Assembly: GCA_023426625.1 (NCBI GenBank)
Contig: JAFAAJ010000303.1
Coordinates: 1-8,500 of the forward strand
Length of the DNA stretch: 8,500 bases
Source of the DNA: Bacteroidota bacterium
GTDB lineage: Bacteria; Bacteroidota; Bacteroidia; Flavobacteriales; Weeksellaceae
Reading direction: 5' to 3'
The notes under the pieces: generated by a model
What the model was told of the DNA's origin: nothing
Databases searched by the model: none
Seen by the model: the letters and a program-made list of their open reading frames with translations, nothing else
Made by a program: the position numbers and the translations under genes
Shown here: piece after piece, positions 1 to 6,722 of the stretch
Layout of the letters: every line of letters begins with the position of its first letter
How positions within the stretch are numbered: the stretch's first letter is position 1

Positions 1-651
1 TACGGAATTTTAGGACCCAACGGAGCCGGAAAAACCACATTGATCTCCATGCTTTCAGGGTTGATAAAACCTACTTCAGGACAATTTTTGATCAATGGAT
101 TATCTCCACAGAAGCATAGTTTCAAAATAAAACAAATCATCGGTATCGTTCCGCAGGAATATGCGCTTTACCCTACACTGACAGCTAGAGAAAACCTAAT
201 GTTTTTCGGAAGTTTATATGGTTTAAAGCATAAGAAACTCCACCAAAGCATTGATGATGCCCTGGATATAATGGGTTTATCAAAGTTTGCGGACAAAAAA
301 GTGGAGCAGTTTTCGGGAGGAATGAAACGCCGATGCAACCTCATCGCCGGAACATTGCACAATCCGAAAGTGCTTTTTCTGGATGAGCCTACTGTAGGAG
401 TAGACGTTCAGTCCAAAAAAGTAATCATTGATTATTTACAGGAACTGAATAAAAACGGAACATGCATCATTTACACTTCCCATCACCTTTCTGAAGCGGA
501 GGAATTCTGCACCAAGATTGCGATCATCGACAAAGGAAGAATCCATGCTATTGGAACACCAGAAGACCTTGTAGCTCAGATTTCCCATGCTGAAAACCTT
601 GAGGATGTTTTTATTTCATTAACCGGAAAAGAATTAAGAGATAATGTATAA
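1..651 (+). CDS. ABC transporter ATP-binding protein, 5'-truncated by the window
   Basis: This is the nucleotide-binding subunit of an ABC-2 type exporter and hydrolyses ATP at the inner membrane to drive the permease encoded next. The reading frame is open from base 1, so the true start lies upstream and 216 residues are visible. In visible numbering one sees Walker A (GPNGAGKTT, 5-13), a Q-loop Gln near 52, the signature FSGGMKRR (104-111), Walker B VLFLDEP with the catalytic Glu near 129, a D-loop VGVD, and the H-loop His in YTSHH near 161. The tail LEDVFISLTG is typical of the DrrA/CcmA-like drug and lipid exporter group. The in-frame TTG at 40 is not a start because it lies after Walker A. 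The stop overlaps the permease start by 8 bases (ATG at 644), so the two are co-translated. The substrate cannot be read from the sequence; the cluster suggests the pigment or a lipid precursor. Confidence 0.95.
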   Translation, partial: YGILGPNGAGKTTLISMLSGLIKPTSGQFLINGLSPQKHSFKIKQIIGIVPQEYALYPTLTARENLMFFGSLYGLKHKKLHQSIDDALDIMGLSKFADKKVEQFSGGMKRRCNLIAGTLHNPKVLFLDEPTVGVDVQSKKVIIDYLQELNKNGTCIIYTSHHLSEAEEFCTKIAIIDKGRIHAIGTPEDLVAQISHAENLEDVFISLTGKELRDNV

Positions 652-1906
652 ATTGTGGCGAAGCTTTGTTAAGGAAATTCTTTTACTGAAAAGAGATATC
701 GGTGGAATTGTCATCATTTTCGTGATGCCTCTGTTGCTGATTGTAACTATTACATTAATTCAGGATTCTACCTTTAAAAATCTGGAGGGCTCAAAGATTC
801 CGATTATTTTTATTGATAACGATCAGTCAGAAGTTTCAAAAAGTATAAAAAAAGAGCTGGAAAACAGCAAAACCTTCCGGCTTTTAAGCAATTATAATGA
901 AAAGTCTGCCCAAGAAGCTGTTTTTGGCGGAGATTACCAAATGGCGATCGTCATTCCGGAAAACCTGACAAAAGACCTGAATTCCAATATTGAAACAAAA
1001 GTTCAGAAAATCGTAAGCTCGTTTGGCTTGGAAACCGATTCGGCAACGACTCAGAAAAATATTTCAAACGCTAAAGAAATTCATTTGTATTTTGATCCGG
1101 CAACCAATTCTGGATTCAAAAACTCTGTGATGAATTCTGTGAACAAAATGGTTTTTGAAATTGAGAATAAAAAGATCTACAAAGCATTTCAGGATCAGTT
1201 GGGAACTACAGAAAATCTTGAAGAAAATAAAAATATGATCAGCTTCAAGGAGATCACACCCAAAAAAGGTGATACAGAAGTTCTGCCAAATTCTGTTCAA
1301 CATAATGTTCCGGCGTGGACACTTTTTGCCATTTTCTTCATTGTTGTTCCGCTTTCCATCAATCTTGTGAAAGAAAAAAGTCAGGGAACGAGTGTAAGAG
1401 CAAGGGTAAGTCCTACTCCTTATTACATTCATATTTTAGGCAAAACCTTTACTTATCTTATTATTTGTATCATCCAGTTTTTACTGATGGTTGCAGTGGG
1501 AATATATCTTTTCCCTTATATGGATCTTCCGGCATTTGATGTTTCCGGAAAAATGTTCCAGCTGATTATTGTAACGATATTTGCAGGACTGGCTGCGATA
1601 GGTTTTGGAGTTCTGTTAGGAACTATTGCCGATACACAGGAACAGTCTGCTCCGTTTGGCGCAACTTCGGTAGTTGTTTTGGCGGCGGTCGGAGGAATTT
1701 GGGTTCCTGTTTTCCTGATGTCGGAATTCATGCAACATGTCGCTAAATTCTCACCCATGAACTGGGGACTGAATGCGTATTATGATATTATTTTAAGAAA
1801 TAGCGGTATCGGAAATATAGCCAAAGAACTGGGATTATTATTTTTGTTTTACCTTGCGATGGTCACTATTTCCATTTTTTACGAAAGAAAACAGAATGCA
1901 GTCTAA
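644..1906 (+). CDS. ABC-2 type transporter permease
   Basis: Membrane subunit of the exporter, 420 residues, paired with the ATPase just upstream by an 8-base overlap. The topology is that of ABC-2 permeases of the YhgE/Pip, DrrB-like type: one N-terminal membrane helix at about 21-40, a large hydrophilic extracytoplasmic domain at about 41-222, then five hydrophobic segments at about 225-243, 267-290, 305-328, 340-360 and 395-413. The cytoplasmic link after the second helix (EKSQGTSVRARVSP) resembles the coupling region of this family, and the short cytoplasmic tail ends in basic residues (YERKQN). The gene overlaps the thioesterase by 11 bases. It is likely a half-transporter acting as a dimer. 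Linkage to the polyene genes suggests export of pigment or pigment-lipid, but this is inference; flexirubin and APE clusters are also known with MMPL-type exporters. Confidence 0.93.
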   Translation: MYKLWRSFVKEILLLKRDIGGIVIIFVMPLLLIVTITLIQDSTFKNLEGSKIPIIFIDNDQSEVSKSIKKELENSKTFRLLSNYNEKSAQEAVFGGDYQMAIVIPENLTKDLNSNIETKVQKIVSSFGLETDSATTQKNISNAKEIHLYFDPATNSGFKNSVMNSVNKMVFEIENKKIYKAFQDQLGTTENLEENKNMISFKEITPKKGDTEVLPNSVQHNVPAWTLFAIFFIVVPLSINLVKEKSQGTSVRARVSPTPYYIHILGKTFTYLIICIIQFLLMVAVGIYLFPYMDLPAFDVSGKMFQLIIVTIFAGLAAIGFGVLLGTIADTQEQSAPFGATSVVVLAAVGGIWVPVFLMSEFMQHVAKFSPMNWGLNAYYDIILRNSGIGNIAKELGLLFLFYLAMVTISIFYERKQNAV

Positions 1907-2324
1907 AGAAAATATATTAAGTTGTACAGAAGAAGTAAGGGTGCGCTTCAACGAGACAGATCCGTTGGGAATTGTCTGGCATGGACATTATATCGTCTAT
2001 TTCGAAGATGGAAGAGAAGCTTTCGGAAGACAGCACGGACTGACTTATCTCGATATTCAGAATGCGGGATTTGTAACGCCTATTGTTAAAAGCACTTGTG
2101 AACATTTTCTTCCTTTAAAATATGGAGAAACCTTCAGAATAGTAACGACATTCGTTAACTCCGTATCTGCAAAGCTGATTTACCGATACAAAATTTTCAA
2201 TATGGAAAACAAACTGGTTTGTAGTGGCGAAACCATTCAGGTGTTTTTGGACTCAGAGGGAAATCTTTGTTTATACAATCCGGAATTTTTTCAGAACTGG
2301 AAAGATAAAATGGGATTATCATGA
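1896..2324 (+). CDS. 4HBT-like hot-dog acyl-CoA/acyl-ACP thioesterase
   Basis: A single hot-dog domain protein of 142 residues, the usual size for the YbgC/4-hydroxybenzoyl-CoA thioesterase family. The N-terminal motif at about 15-36, with NETDPLGIVWHGHYIVYFE, matches the family's active-site region; Asp22 corresponds to the catalytic Asp and the HGHY segment follows it as in homologues. It hydrolyses an acyl thioester, here probably a polyketide intermediate or product on CoA or ACP. I chose ATG 1896 rather than the upstream in-frame ATG at 1854: the domain begins shortly after 1896, and the extra 14 residues would overlap the permease by 53 bases with no family similarity. The stop overlaps the next start as ATGA (2321-2324), indicating coupling to the ketosynthase. 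Substrate is unknown; proofreading of stalled chains is another possible role. Confidence 0.9.
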   Translation: MQSKENILSCTEEVRVRFNETDPLGIVWHGHYIVYFEDGREAFGRQHGLTYLDIQNAGFVTPIVKSTCEHFLPLKYGETFRIVTTFVNSVSAKLIYRYKIFNMENKLVCSGETIQVFLDSEGNLCLYNPEFFQNWKDKMGLS

Positions 2325-3469
2325 GGAAGGATGTTTATATCACAGATTATAATTGCGTAACTCCTTTGGGAACGGACGTTTCATCCAACTGGAACGCTTT
2401 GTTGAAAGGCGAATCGGGAGTTGCTTTATATAAAATTATTGAAAATCAGGAGGCATTTTTTGCTTCCAGGATCAATTCTGAAAAGCTGGAAGAAGAGTTC
2501 AATAGATTCTTCGGCTACGCCCAGAAAGACAACAGGGATTTTACAAGATTAGAAAAGATGTTTCTGTTGTGTTTAAAGCCTTTGGTTGAAAAATACGAAA
2601 TTACAGAAGAAACGGCATTCATATTATCTACCACCAAAGGAAATATCAGCTTACTGAAAAACCAGTCTTCTTTGCCGGAAGGTGTTTATCTTTCGGGTTT
2701 AGCCCAGAAAATTGCTGATTTTCTCAGGTTTAAGGCAAAACCTATTGTTGTTTCCAATGCCTGTGTTTCAGGAGTTATGGCGATTGCTGTTGCCAAAAAC
2801 ATGATTCAGGCAGGAAAATATAAAGACGCTTTTGTTGTGGCAGGTGATGAGATCTCTGAGTTTGTGATCTCGGGTTTCAATTCCTTCCAGGCAATTGGAT
2901 CAGAACCTTGTAAACCTTACGATAAAAACAGAAACGGGATCAATCTCGGTGAAGCTACAGCAGCAGCTTATATTACTTCAACACCTTCTGAAAATGAAAA
3001 ATTCAGGTTTAAAATTCTCGGTGACTCTGCAATCAATGATGCCAATCATATTTCAGGACCATCCAGAACAGGTGACGGATTGTTTGCAAGTGTGAAAAAT
3101 GCGATGACGGAAGCCGGAGTTTCCGCAGAACAGATCGATTTCGTCTCTGCACACGGAACAGCCACATTATACAACGACGAAATGGAAGCTATCGCTTTCA
3201 ACAGAATGGAATTACAAAATGTACCCTTAAACAGCATGAAAGGTTATTATGGCCATTGTTTAGGTGCTTCAGGATTGTTGGAAAGTATTATTTCCATGGA
3301 AAGTGCGCTTCACGGGATCTTGATTCCCTCAAAAAACTTTGAAGAACCGGGAATTTCCCAACCTTTACATATCATTAAAGAAAACCAGCCGGCAGAGATC
3401 AATTATATTTTAAAAACAGCATCAGGATTTGGTGGGTGTAATGCCGCCATTGTTTTAGAAAAATGTTAA
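2321..3469 (+). CDS. Beta-ketoacyl-ACP synthase (FabF-like, divergent) of polyene pathway
   Basis: Condensing enzyme of the thiolase fold, 382 residues, slightly shorter than standard FabF (about 410). The triad is complete: nucleophile Cys148 in SNACVSG, His279 in SAHGTATLYND, and His312 in SMKGYYGHCLGASG, with the supporting Lys307 and a C-terminal GFGG loop (369-372). It should catalyse decarboxylative condensation of malonyl-ACP with an acyl chain. The N-terminal half is divergent; the segment before the Cys is short and lacks the usual FabF wording. It is coupled to the thioesterase by ATGA and overlaps the half-ketosynthase gene by 7 bases. In characterised APE systems (ApeO and ApeR) two active ketosynthases share the work; this is one of two active copies here. 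Which step it performs (priming, elongation, or forming the dialkylresorcinol acyl part) cannot be told from sequence. Confidence 0.93.
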   Translation: MRKDVYITDYNCVTPLGTDVSSNWNALLKGESGVALYKIIENQEAFFASRINSEKLEEEFNRFFGYAQKDNRDFTRLEKMFLLCLKPLVEKYEITEETAFILSTTKGNISLLKNQSSLPEGVYLSGLAQKIADFLRFKAKPIVVSNACVSGVMAIAVAKNMIQAGKYKDAFVVAGDEISEFVISGFNSFQAIGSEPCKPYDKNRNGINLGEATAAAYITSTPSENEKFRFKILGDSAINDANHISGPSRTGDGLFASVKNAMTEAGVSAEQIDFVSAHGTATLYNDEMEAIAFNRMELQNVPLNSMKGYYGHCLGASGLLESIISMESALHGILIPSKNFEEPGISQPLHIIKENQPAEINYILKTASGFGGCNAAIVLEKC

Positions 3470-4020
3470 TCGGAAAAATGATGAAGAAAACAGATACCTG
3501 CACCATAGAACAATCAACCATAACCGTTAACGGAAATGTTGTTTTTGAAAGCCAAAGTGAAACCTTCCCGGAATTTGCAAAAGAAGCTTATAAAAGCTTA
3601 GAGATCAGCTATCCGAAATTCCACAAAATGGATCATCTGAGCAAGCTCGCTTTTCTTGCTGCCGAAATTCTTTTAAAAGATCAGGACAACAGCAGAACAG
3701 CATTGGTTTTTGCGAACAGATCATCCAGTCTGGATACTGACTTTAAATATCAGGAAAGCATCAATTACCAGGAAAATTATTTCCCCAGTCCTGCAGTATT
3801 TGTATACACTTTGCCCAATATTTGTATAGGAGAGATCAGCATTAGACATCAGATGCAGACAGAGAATGCTTTTTTTGTATTGGATGAATTGGACGAGAAT
3901 TTTTTAAATGAATATTCCCACCAGATTTTACAGTCCGGAAAAGCTGAAAAGGTATTATGCGGCTGGGTAGAACTCTATCAGGAAAGTTATAATGCTTTTG
4001 TATATTTGCTAACAATATAA
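3463..4020 (+). CDS. Half-length ketosynthase-like protein lacking catalytic residues
   Basis: A 185-residue protein that reads like only the N-terminal half of a ketosynthase (compare the Ketoacyl-synt_2 family). Residues 56-139 line up by eye with the dead ketosynthase at 5660: MDHLSKLAFLAAEILL with MSKTVKMSSIASHHAL, then SSSLDTDFKYQESI, FPSPAVFVYTLPN and GEISIRHQ with the corresponding stretches there. Aligning GKAEKVLCGW with GILDRVIVGG of the second ketosynthase puts Glu142, inside LDELDE, where the nucleophilic Cys should be. There is no second half, so neither catalytic His exists. It cannot condense on its own and may serve as a structural partner of a ketosynthase or the ACP. The start is uncertain: ATG 3463 overlaps the previous gene by 7 bases, while ATGs at 3478 and 3481 lie just past its stop and would remove 5 or 6 residues. 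Not a recent frameshift: no ketosynthase C-terminal half follows. Confidence 0.82.
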   Translation: MLIGKMMKKTDTCTIEQSTITVNGNVVFESQSETFPEFAKEAYKSLEISYPKFHKMDHLSKLAFLAAEILLKDQDNSRTALVFANRSSSLDTDFKYQESINYQENYFPSPAVFVYTLPNICIGEISIRHQMQTENAFFVLDELDENFLNEYSHQILQSGKAEKVLCGWVELYQESYNAFVYLLTI

Positions 4021-4110
4021 ATGTATCAATATAAAAATATAACAATGTACCAATGCTAAAATCAACGGAATAACCATTGGTAAACTGGTACATTGATACA
4101 TTGTTAAATT
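4021..4110. repeat. Palindromic 8-bp-phased intergenic repeat, copy 1 (before ACP)
   Basis: This fills the gap between the half-ketosynthase and ACP genes. Arms at 4024-4055 and 4075-4106 are complementary at 24 of 32 positions around a 19-nt centre. Within them are two perfect 10-bp inverted pairs, CAATGTACCA (4043-4052) with TGGTACATTG (4086-4095), and ATGTATCAAT (4021-4030) with ATTGATACAT (4092-4101). The right arm is made of 8-bp units close to TTGNTANA starting at 4077, 4085, 4093 and 4101. The block 4076-4106 matches 4419-4449 of copy 2 at 29 of 31 bases. No TAnnTTTG promoter motif lies in the gap. Confidence 0.85.
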
Positions 4111-4121
4111 AATTAATATTT

Positions 4122-4379
4122 ATGGAAAACTTAAGAGAAGAATTAAAGCACAAAATCATCGAAGTATTAAACCTTGAAGACATTTCCGCGGAGGAGATCA
4201 AAGACAGTGATCCTTTATTCGGAGGAGGATTGGGATTGGATTCTATTGACGCTTTGGAACTGATCGTGCTTCTTGATAAAGACTACGGAATCAAATTATC
4301 TGATCCTAAAAAAGGAAAAGAAATCTTCCAGTCTATCGATACTATGGCGAAATTCATCGAAGAAAACAGAACAAAGTAA
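4122..4379 (+). CDS. Acyl carrier protein
   Basis: An 85-residue acidic four-helix carrier protein. The phosphopantetheine attachment site is Ser41 in GLGLDSIDALEL, with the typical helix II that follows (IVLLDKDYGIKL). The chain is tethered here during elongation by the ketosynthases on either side. Full length for the family, with ATG 4122 the only sensible start. Compared with fatty-acid ACPs the DSI context and the FGGGLGLDS wording are those of carrier proteins in aryl polyene and flexirubin clusters. It is the only ACP in the window, although related clusters usually carry two. It is separated from both neighbours by related hairpin-forming repeats, about 100 bases upstream and 84 bases downstream, unlike the overlapping genes around it; this may allow separate mRNA processing and a higher level of ACP. 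Confidence 0.95.
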   Translation: MENLREELKHKIIEVLNLEDISAEEIKDSDPLFGGGLGLDSIDALELIVLLDKDYGIKLSDPKKGKEIFQSIDTMAKFIEENRTK

Positions 4380-4382
4380 AAT

Positions 4383-4459
4383 CAATGTAACAATCTAACA
4401 ATATATCAATGTAACAATATTGGTAAACTGCTAGATTGATACATTGTTACATTATAAAA
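4383..4459. repeat. Palindromic 8-bp-phased intergenic repeat, copy 2 (after ACP)
   Basis: This occupies the 84-base gap between the ACP and the second ketosynthase. Positions 4384-4418 and 4419-4453 form two adjoining 35-bp arms complementary at 28 of 35 positions, with a perfect CAATATTG palindrome at the centre (4415-4422) and perfect 11-bp outer ends, AATGTAACAAT (4384-4394) with ATTGTTACATT (4443-4453). The left arm is five consecutive 8-bp units beginning CAAT at 4383, 4391, 4399, 4407 and 4415; the right arm has units close to TTGNTANA at 4420, 4428, 4436 and 4444. The transcript would form one long hairpin with almost no loop. Confidence 0.88.
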
Positions 4460-4463
4460 TAAA

Positions 4464-5663
4464 ATGGGTCAAAAAATTGCCATCACAGGAATGGGCATCA
4501 TTTCTTCCATTGGAAACAATGTGGAGGAAAATTTCACCTCACTTACTTCCGGAAAACATGGAATTTCAGACATTGAATTGTTTGAAACGCGACATGCCGG
4601 AACCATAAAAACAGGGGAAATAAAGCTGTCTAATGAAGAGCTTGTCCAAAAGCTTCAGCTAAATGAAGATAATAACGTGACAAGAACGGCTTTATTAGGC
4701 ATGATTGCCGCTAAAGAAGCTGTAGAAAATGCCGGAATTTCAGATATCAATCAGTACAAAACAGGGTTGATTTCCTCTACCAGTGTAGGAGGAATGGATG
4801 TTACCGAAAAGTATTTCTACACCTACGAAGACTTTCCCGAAAAGCAAAAATATATTGACTCTCACGATGCCGGAAATTCCTCATTGGCGATTGCAGATTA
4901 TTTAGGTTTAAAAGGTATGGTTTCTACCATCAGTACAGCCTGTTCATCGGCAGCCAATGCCATTATGATGGGAGCGAAACTCATTAAAAACGGCATTTTG
5001 GATCGGGTAATTGTTGGCGGAACAGATTCCCTTTCAAAATTTACTTTAAACGGATTCAATACCTTGATGATCCTTACTGATTCTTATAACACTCCTTTCG
5101 ACAACAACAGAAAAGGATTGAATTTAGGAGAAGCAGCTGCATTTTTAGTCCTTGAGTCCGATGAAGTGGTAAAAAAGGAAAACAAAAAAGTACTGGCTTA
5201 TCTTTCCGGTTATGGAAATGCCAACGATGCGCACCACCAAACGGCTTCCTCGGAAAACGGACAAGGTGCTTATCTGGCGATGGAAAAAGCTTTAAAAGTT
5301 TCAGGCCTAAATAAGGAAGATATCGATTACATCAATGTTCACGGAACTGCAACTCCGAATAACGACTTATCGGAAGGCATAGCCATGATCAGAATTTTTG
5401 GTGAGAATAATGTACCGGAATTCAGTTCTACAAAAGCTTTTACAGGACATACACTGGCCGCAGCAGCCGGAATTGAAGCGGTATTCTCCATTTTAGCCAT
5501 GCAGCATGGTATGATTTTCCCGAATCTGAATTTTAAGACAAAGATGGAAGAGTTTGACCTGATCCCCGTAACGGAACTGAAAGAGAAAAACATTAATCAT
5601 GTCCTTTCCAATTCATTTGGTTTTGGAGGGAATTGTTCAACCTTAATTTTCTCAAAATCATGA
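4464..5663 (+). CDS. Beta-ketoacyl-ACP synthase II-like, probable main elongating ketosynthase
   Basis: A 399-residue FabF-type condensing enzyme with normal length and an intact active site: Cys160 in STACSSAAN, His293 in NVHGTATPNND, Lys324 and His329 in STKAFTGHTLAAAA, and the C-terminal SFGFGGN loop (384-390). It condenses malonyl-ACP with the growing chain. It is followed by a catalytically dead ketosynthase in an ATGA overlap (5660-5663), the arrangement expected of a ketosynthase/chain-length-factor pair such as ApeO-ApeC of aryl polyene synthesis or KSalpha-KSbeta of type II polyketide synthases. By that analogy this is the active half of the heterodimer that builds the conjugated polyene. 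The start is ATG 4464, giving the usual N terminus KIAITGMGIIS. The repeat before it may separate its translation from the ACP gene. Confidence 0.95.
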   Translation: MGQKIAITGMGIISSIGNNVEENFTSLTSGKHGISDIELFETRHAGTIKTGEIKLSNEELVQKLQLNEDNNVTRTALLGMIAAKEAVENAGISDINQYKTGLISSTSVGGMDVTEKYFYTYEDFPEKQKYIDSHDAGNSSLAIADYLGLKGMVSTISTACSSAANAIMMGAKLIKNGILDRVIVGGTDSLSKFTLNGFNTLMILTDSYNTPFDNNRKGLNLGEAAAFLVLESDEVVKKENKKVLAYLSGYGNANDAHHQTASSENGQGAYLAMEKALKVSGLNKEDIDYINVHGTATPNNDLSEGIAMIRIFGENNVPEFSSTKAFTGHTLAAAAGIEAVFSILAMQHGMIFPNLNFKTKMEEFDLIPVTELKEKNINHVLSNSFGFGGNCSTLIFSKS

Positions 5664-6721
5664 GTGCCGTGTACATCAACAGTGCTTCCTGCATCTCTGT
5701 TCAGGACACTTTAAATGAAAATTTCTTTCAGCAGCTTACTCCGGAGAATTCTGCTCAGGTTTTAAAAGCTATTGAACCTAACTATAAGGAATTCATTCCT
5801 GCTGCTATGATCAGAAGAATGTCTAAAACAGTAAAAATGAGTTCCATAGCTTCTCATCATGCTTTAAAAGAATCAGGAATTGAACTACCGGATGCCATTA
5901 TTGTAGGAACGGGAATGGGATGTTCTCAGGATTCCGAAAAGTTTTTAAAAAATGTGATTGATAATAATGAAGAGTTCCTGACTCCCACTTTTTTTATCCA
6001 ATCCACACATAATACGGTTGCAGGACAGATCGCTTTAGGTTTGCGATGCCACGCTTATAATTTCACATACGTTAATACGTCTTCTTCTCTGGAGTTCTCA
6101 TTATTGGATGCCCAACTTCAGATCAACGACGGAGAAGCGGAAAATATTCTCGTAGGTTCTACAGATGAACAGACGGAAAGAACCATGCAACTTTATCAAC
6201 TGAATAACACTATAAAAAAATCAGAAAATTTACCTTTTGATCATCTGAATTCAAAAACAAAAGGTGTGATTTGGGGAGAAGGTTCGAGTTTCTTTGTTCT
6301 AGGGAAAGAGAAAACAGAAAGTTCTTATGCAAAAATTCAGGACATTCAAATCACCAATACATTTGAACCAGATGAGGTACAGAATTTTATCGGAGATTTT
6401 TTAGCTAAAAATGATCTTACTCATCAAGATATTGATGCCGTTATTTTAGGTTTCAGTGGAGATGTAAATTCTGATGTCTATTACACAAAAGCAATGGATA
6501 TGTTTCCAAATTCGACATTGTTATATTACAAACATCTGAGTGGGGAATTCAATACGGCAAGTGGTTTTTCCACGTTTATGGCTTGTCATATCCTGAAGAA
6601 ACAGGAAATTCCGGATGTGATGAAAATCAATTCGGTAAGCCAAGACAATGTCAAAAATATACTGATCTACAATCATTTGCTAGGAAAAGATCATAGCCTG
6701 ATGTTGTTGGAAAAGGTATGA
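5660..6721 (+). CDS. Catalytically dead ketosynthase, chain-length-factor-like
   Basis: A 353-residue ketosynthase-fold protein whose whole active site has been replaced. Alignment by eye with the neighbour at 4464 puts Ser141 (VNTSSSLEF) at the nucleophilic Cys, Gly264 (ILGFSGDVNSD) at the first His, and Glu296 (YKHLSGEFNTASG) at the second His; the Lys (291) remains. Such proteins pair with an active ketosynthase and shape the pocket that sets chain length; ApeC is the aryl polyene example. The ATGA overlap with the preceding ketosynthase supports equal production of the two. I use ATG 5660, not the in-frame ATG at 5633: homologous sequence starts at about AVYINSASCIS, and the 5633 start would overlap the ketosynthase by 31 bases. 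The Cys replacement is Ser rather than the Gln common in actinobacterial chain length factors. Confidence 0.9.
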   Translation: MSAVYINSASCISVQDTLNENFFQQLTPENSAQVLKAIEPNYKEFIPAAMIRRMSKTVKMSSIASHHALKESGIELPDAIIVGTGMGCSQDSEKFLKNVIDNNEEFLTPTFFIQSTHNTVAGQIALGLRCHAYNFTYVNTSSSLEFSLLDAQLQINDGEAENILVGSTDEQTERTMQLYQLNNTIKKSENLPFDHLNSKTKGVIWGEGSSFFVLGKEKTESSYAKIQDIQITNTFEPDEVQNFIGDFLAKNDLTHQDIDAVILGFSGDVNSDVYYTKAMDMFPNSTLLYYKHLSGEFNTASGFSTFMACHILKKQEIPDVMKINSVSQDNVKNILIYNHLLGKDHSLMLLEKV

Positions 6722-6722
6722 T

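Noticed and set aside
40..651. TTG start at 40 for the ABC ATPase
   Set aside because: It falls after Walker A; the frame is open and family-like from base 1, so the gene begins upstream of the window.
1064..1432. 122-codon open frame on the minus strand within the permease gene
   Set aside because: Lies wholly inside a well-supported gene, is rich in Phe/Arg/His/Cys as expected of a shadow frame, and shows no domain.
1854..1895. Earlier ATG at 1854 for the thioesterase
   Set aside because: It adds 14 residues with no family match and enlarges the overlap with the permease; ATG 1896 gives the normal length.
4383..4422. CRISPR-like array
   Set aside because: Units are contiguous octamers with no spacers; no cas genes are present.
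4384..4453. Intrinsic terminator after the ACP gene
   Set aside because: The hairpin is AT-rich and not followed by a clear T-run, and the next pathway gene begins 11 bases later, so simple termination is unlikely.
5339..5593. 84-codon minus-strand open frame within the second ketosynthase
   Set aside because: Shadow of the catalytic His region of a strongly conserved gene; no start context or motif.
5633..5659. Earlier ATG at 5633 for the dead ketosynthase
   Set aside because: The ATGA overlap at 5660 is the usual coupling form and the ketosynthase-like N terminus starts there.
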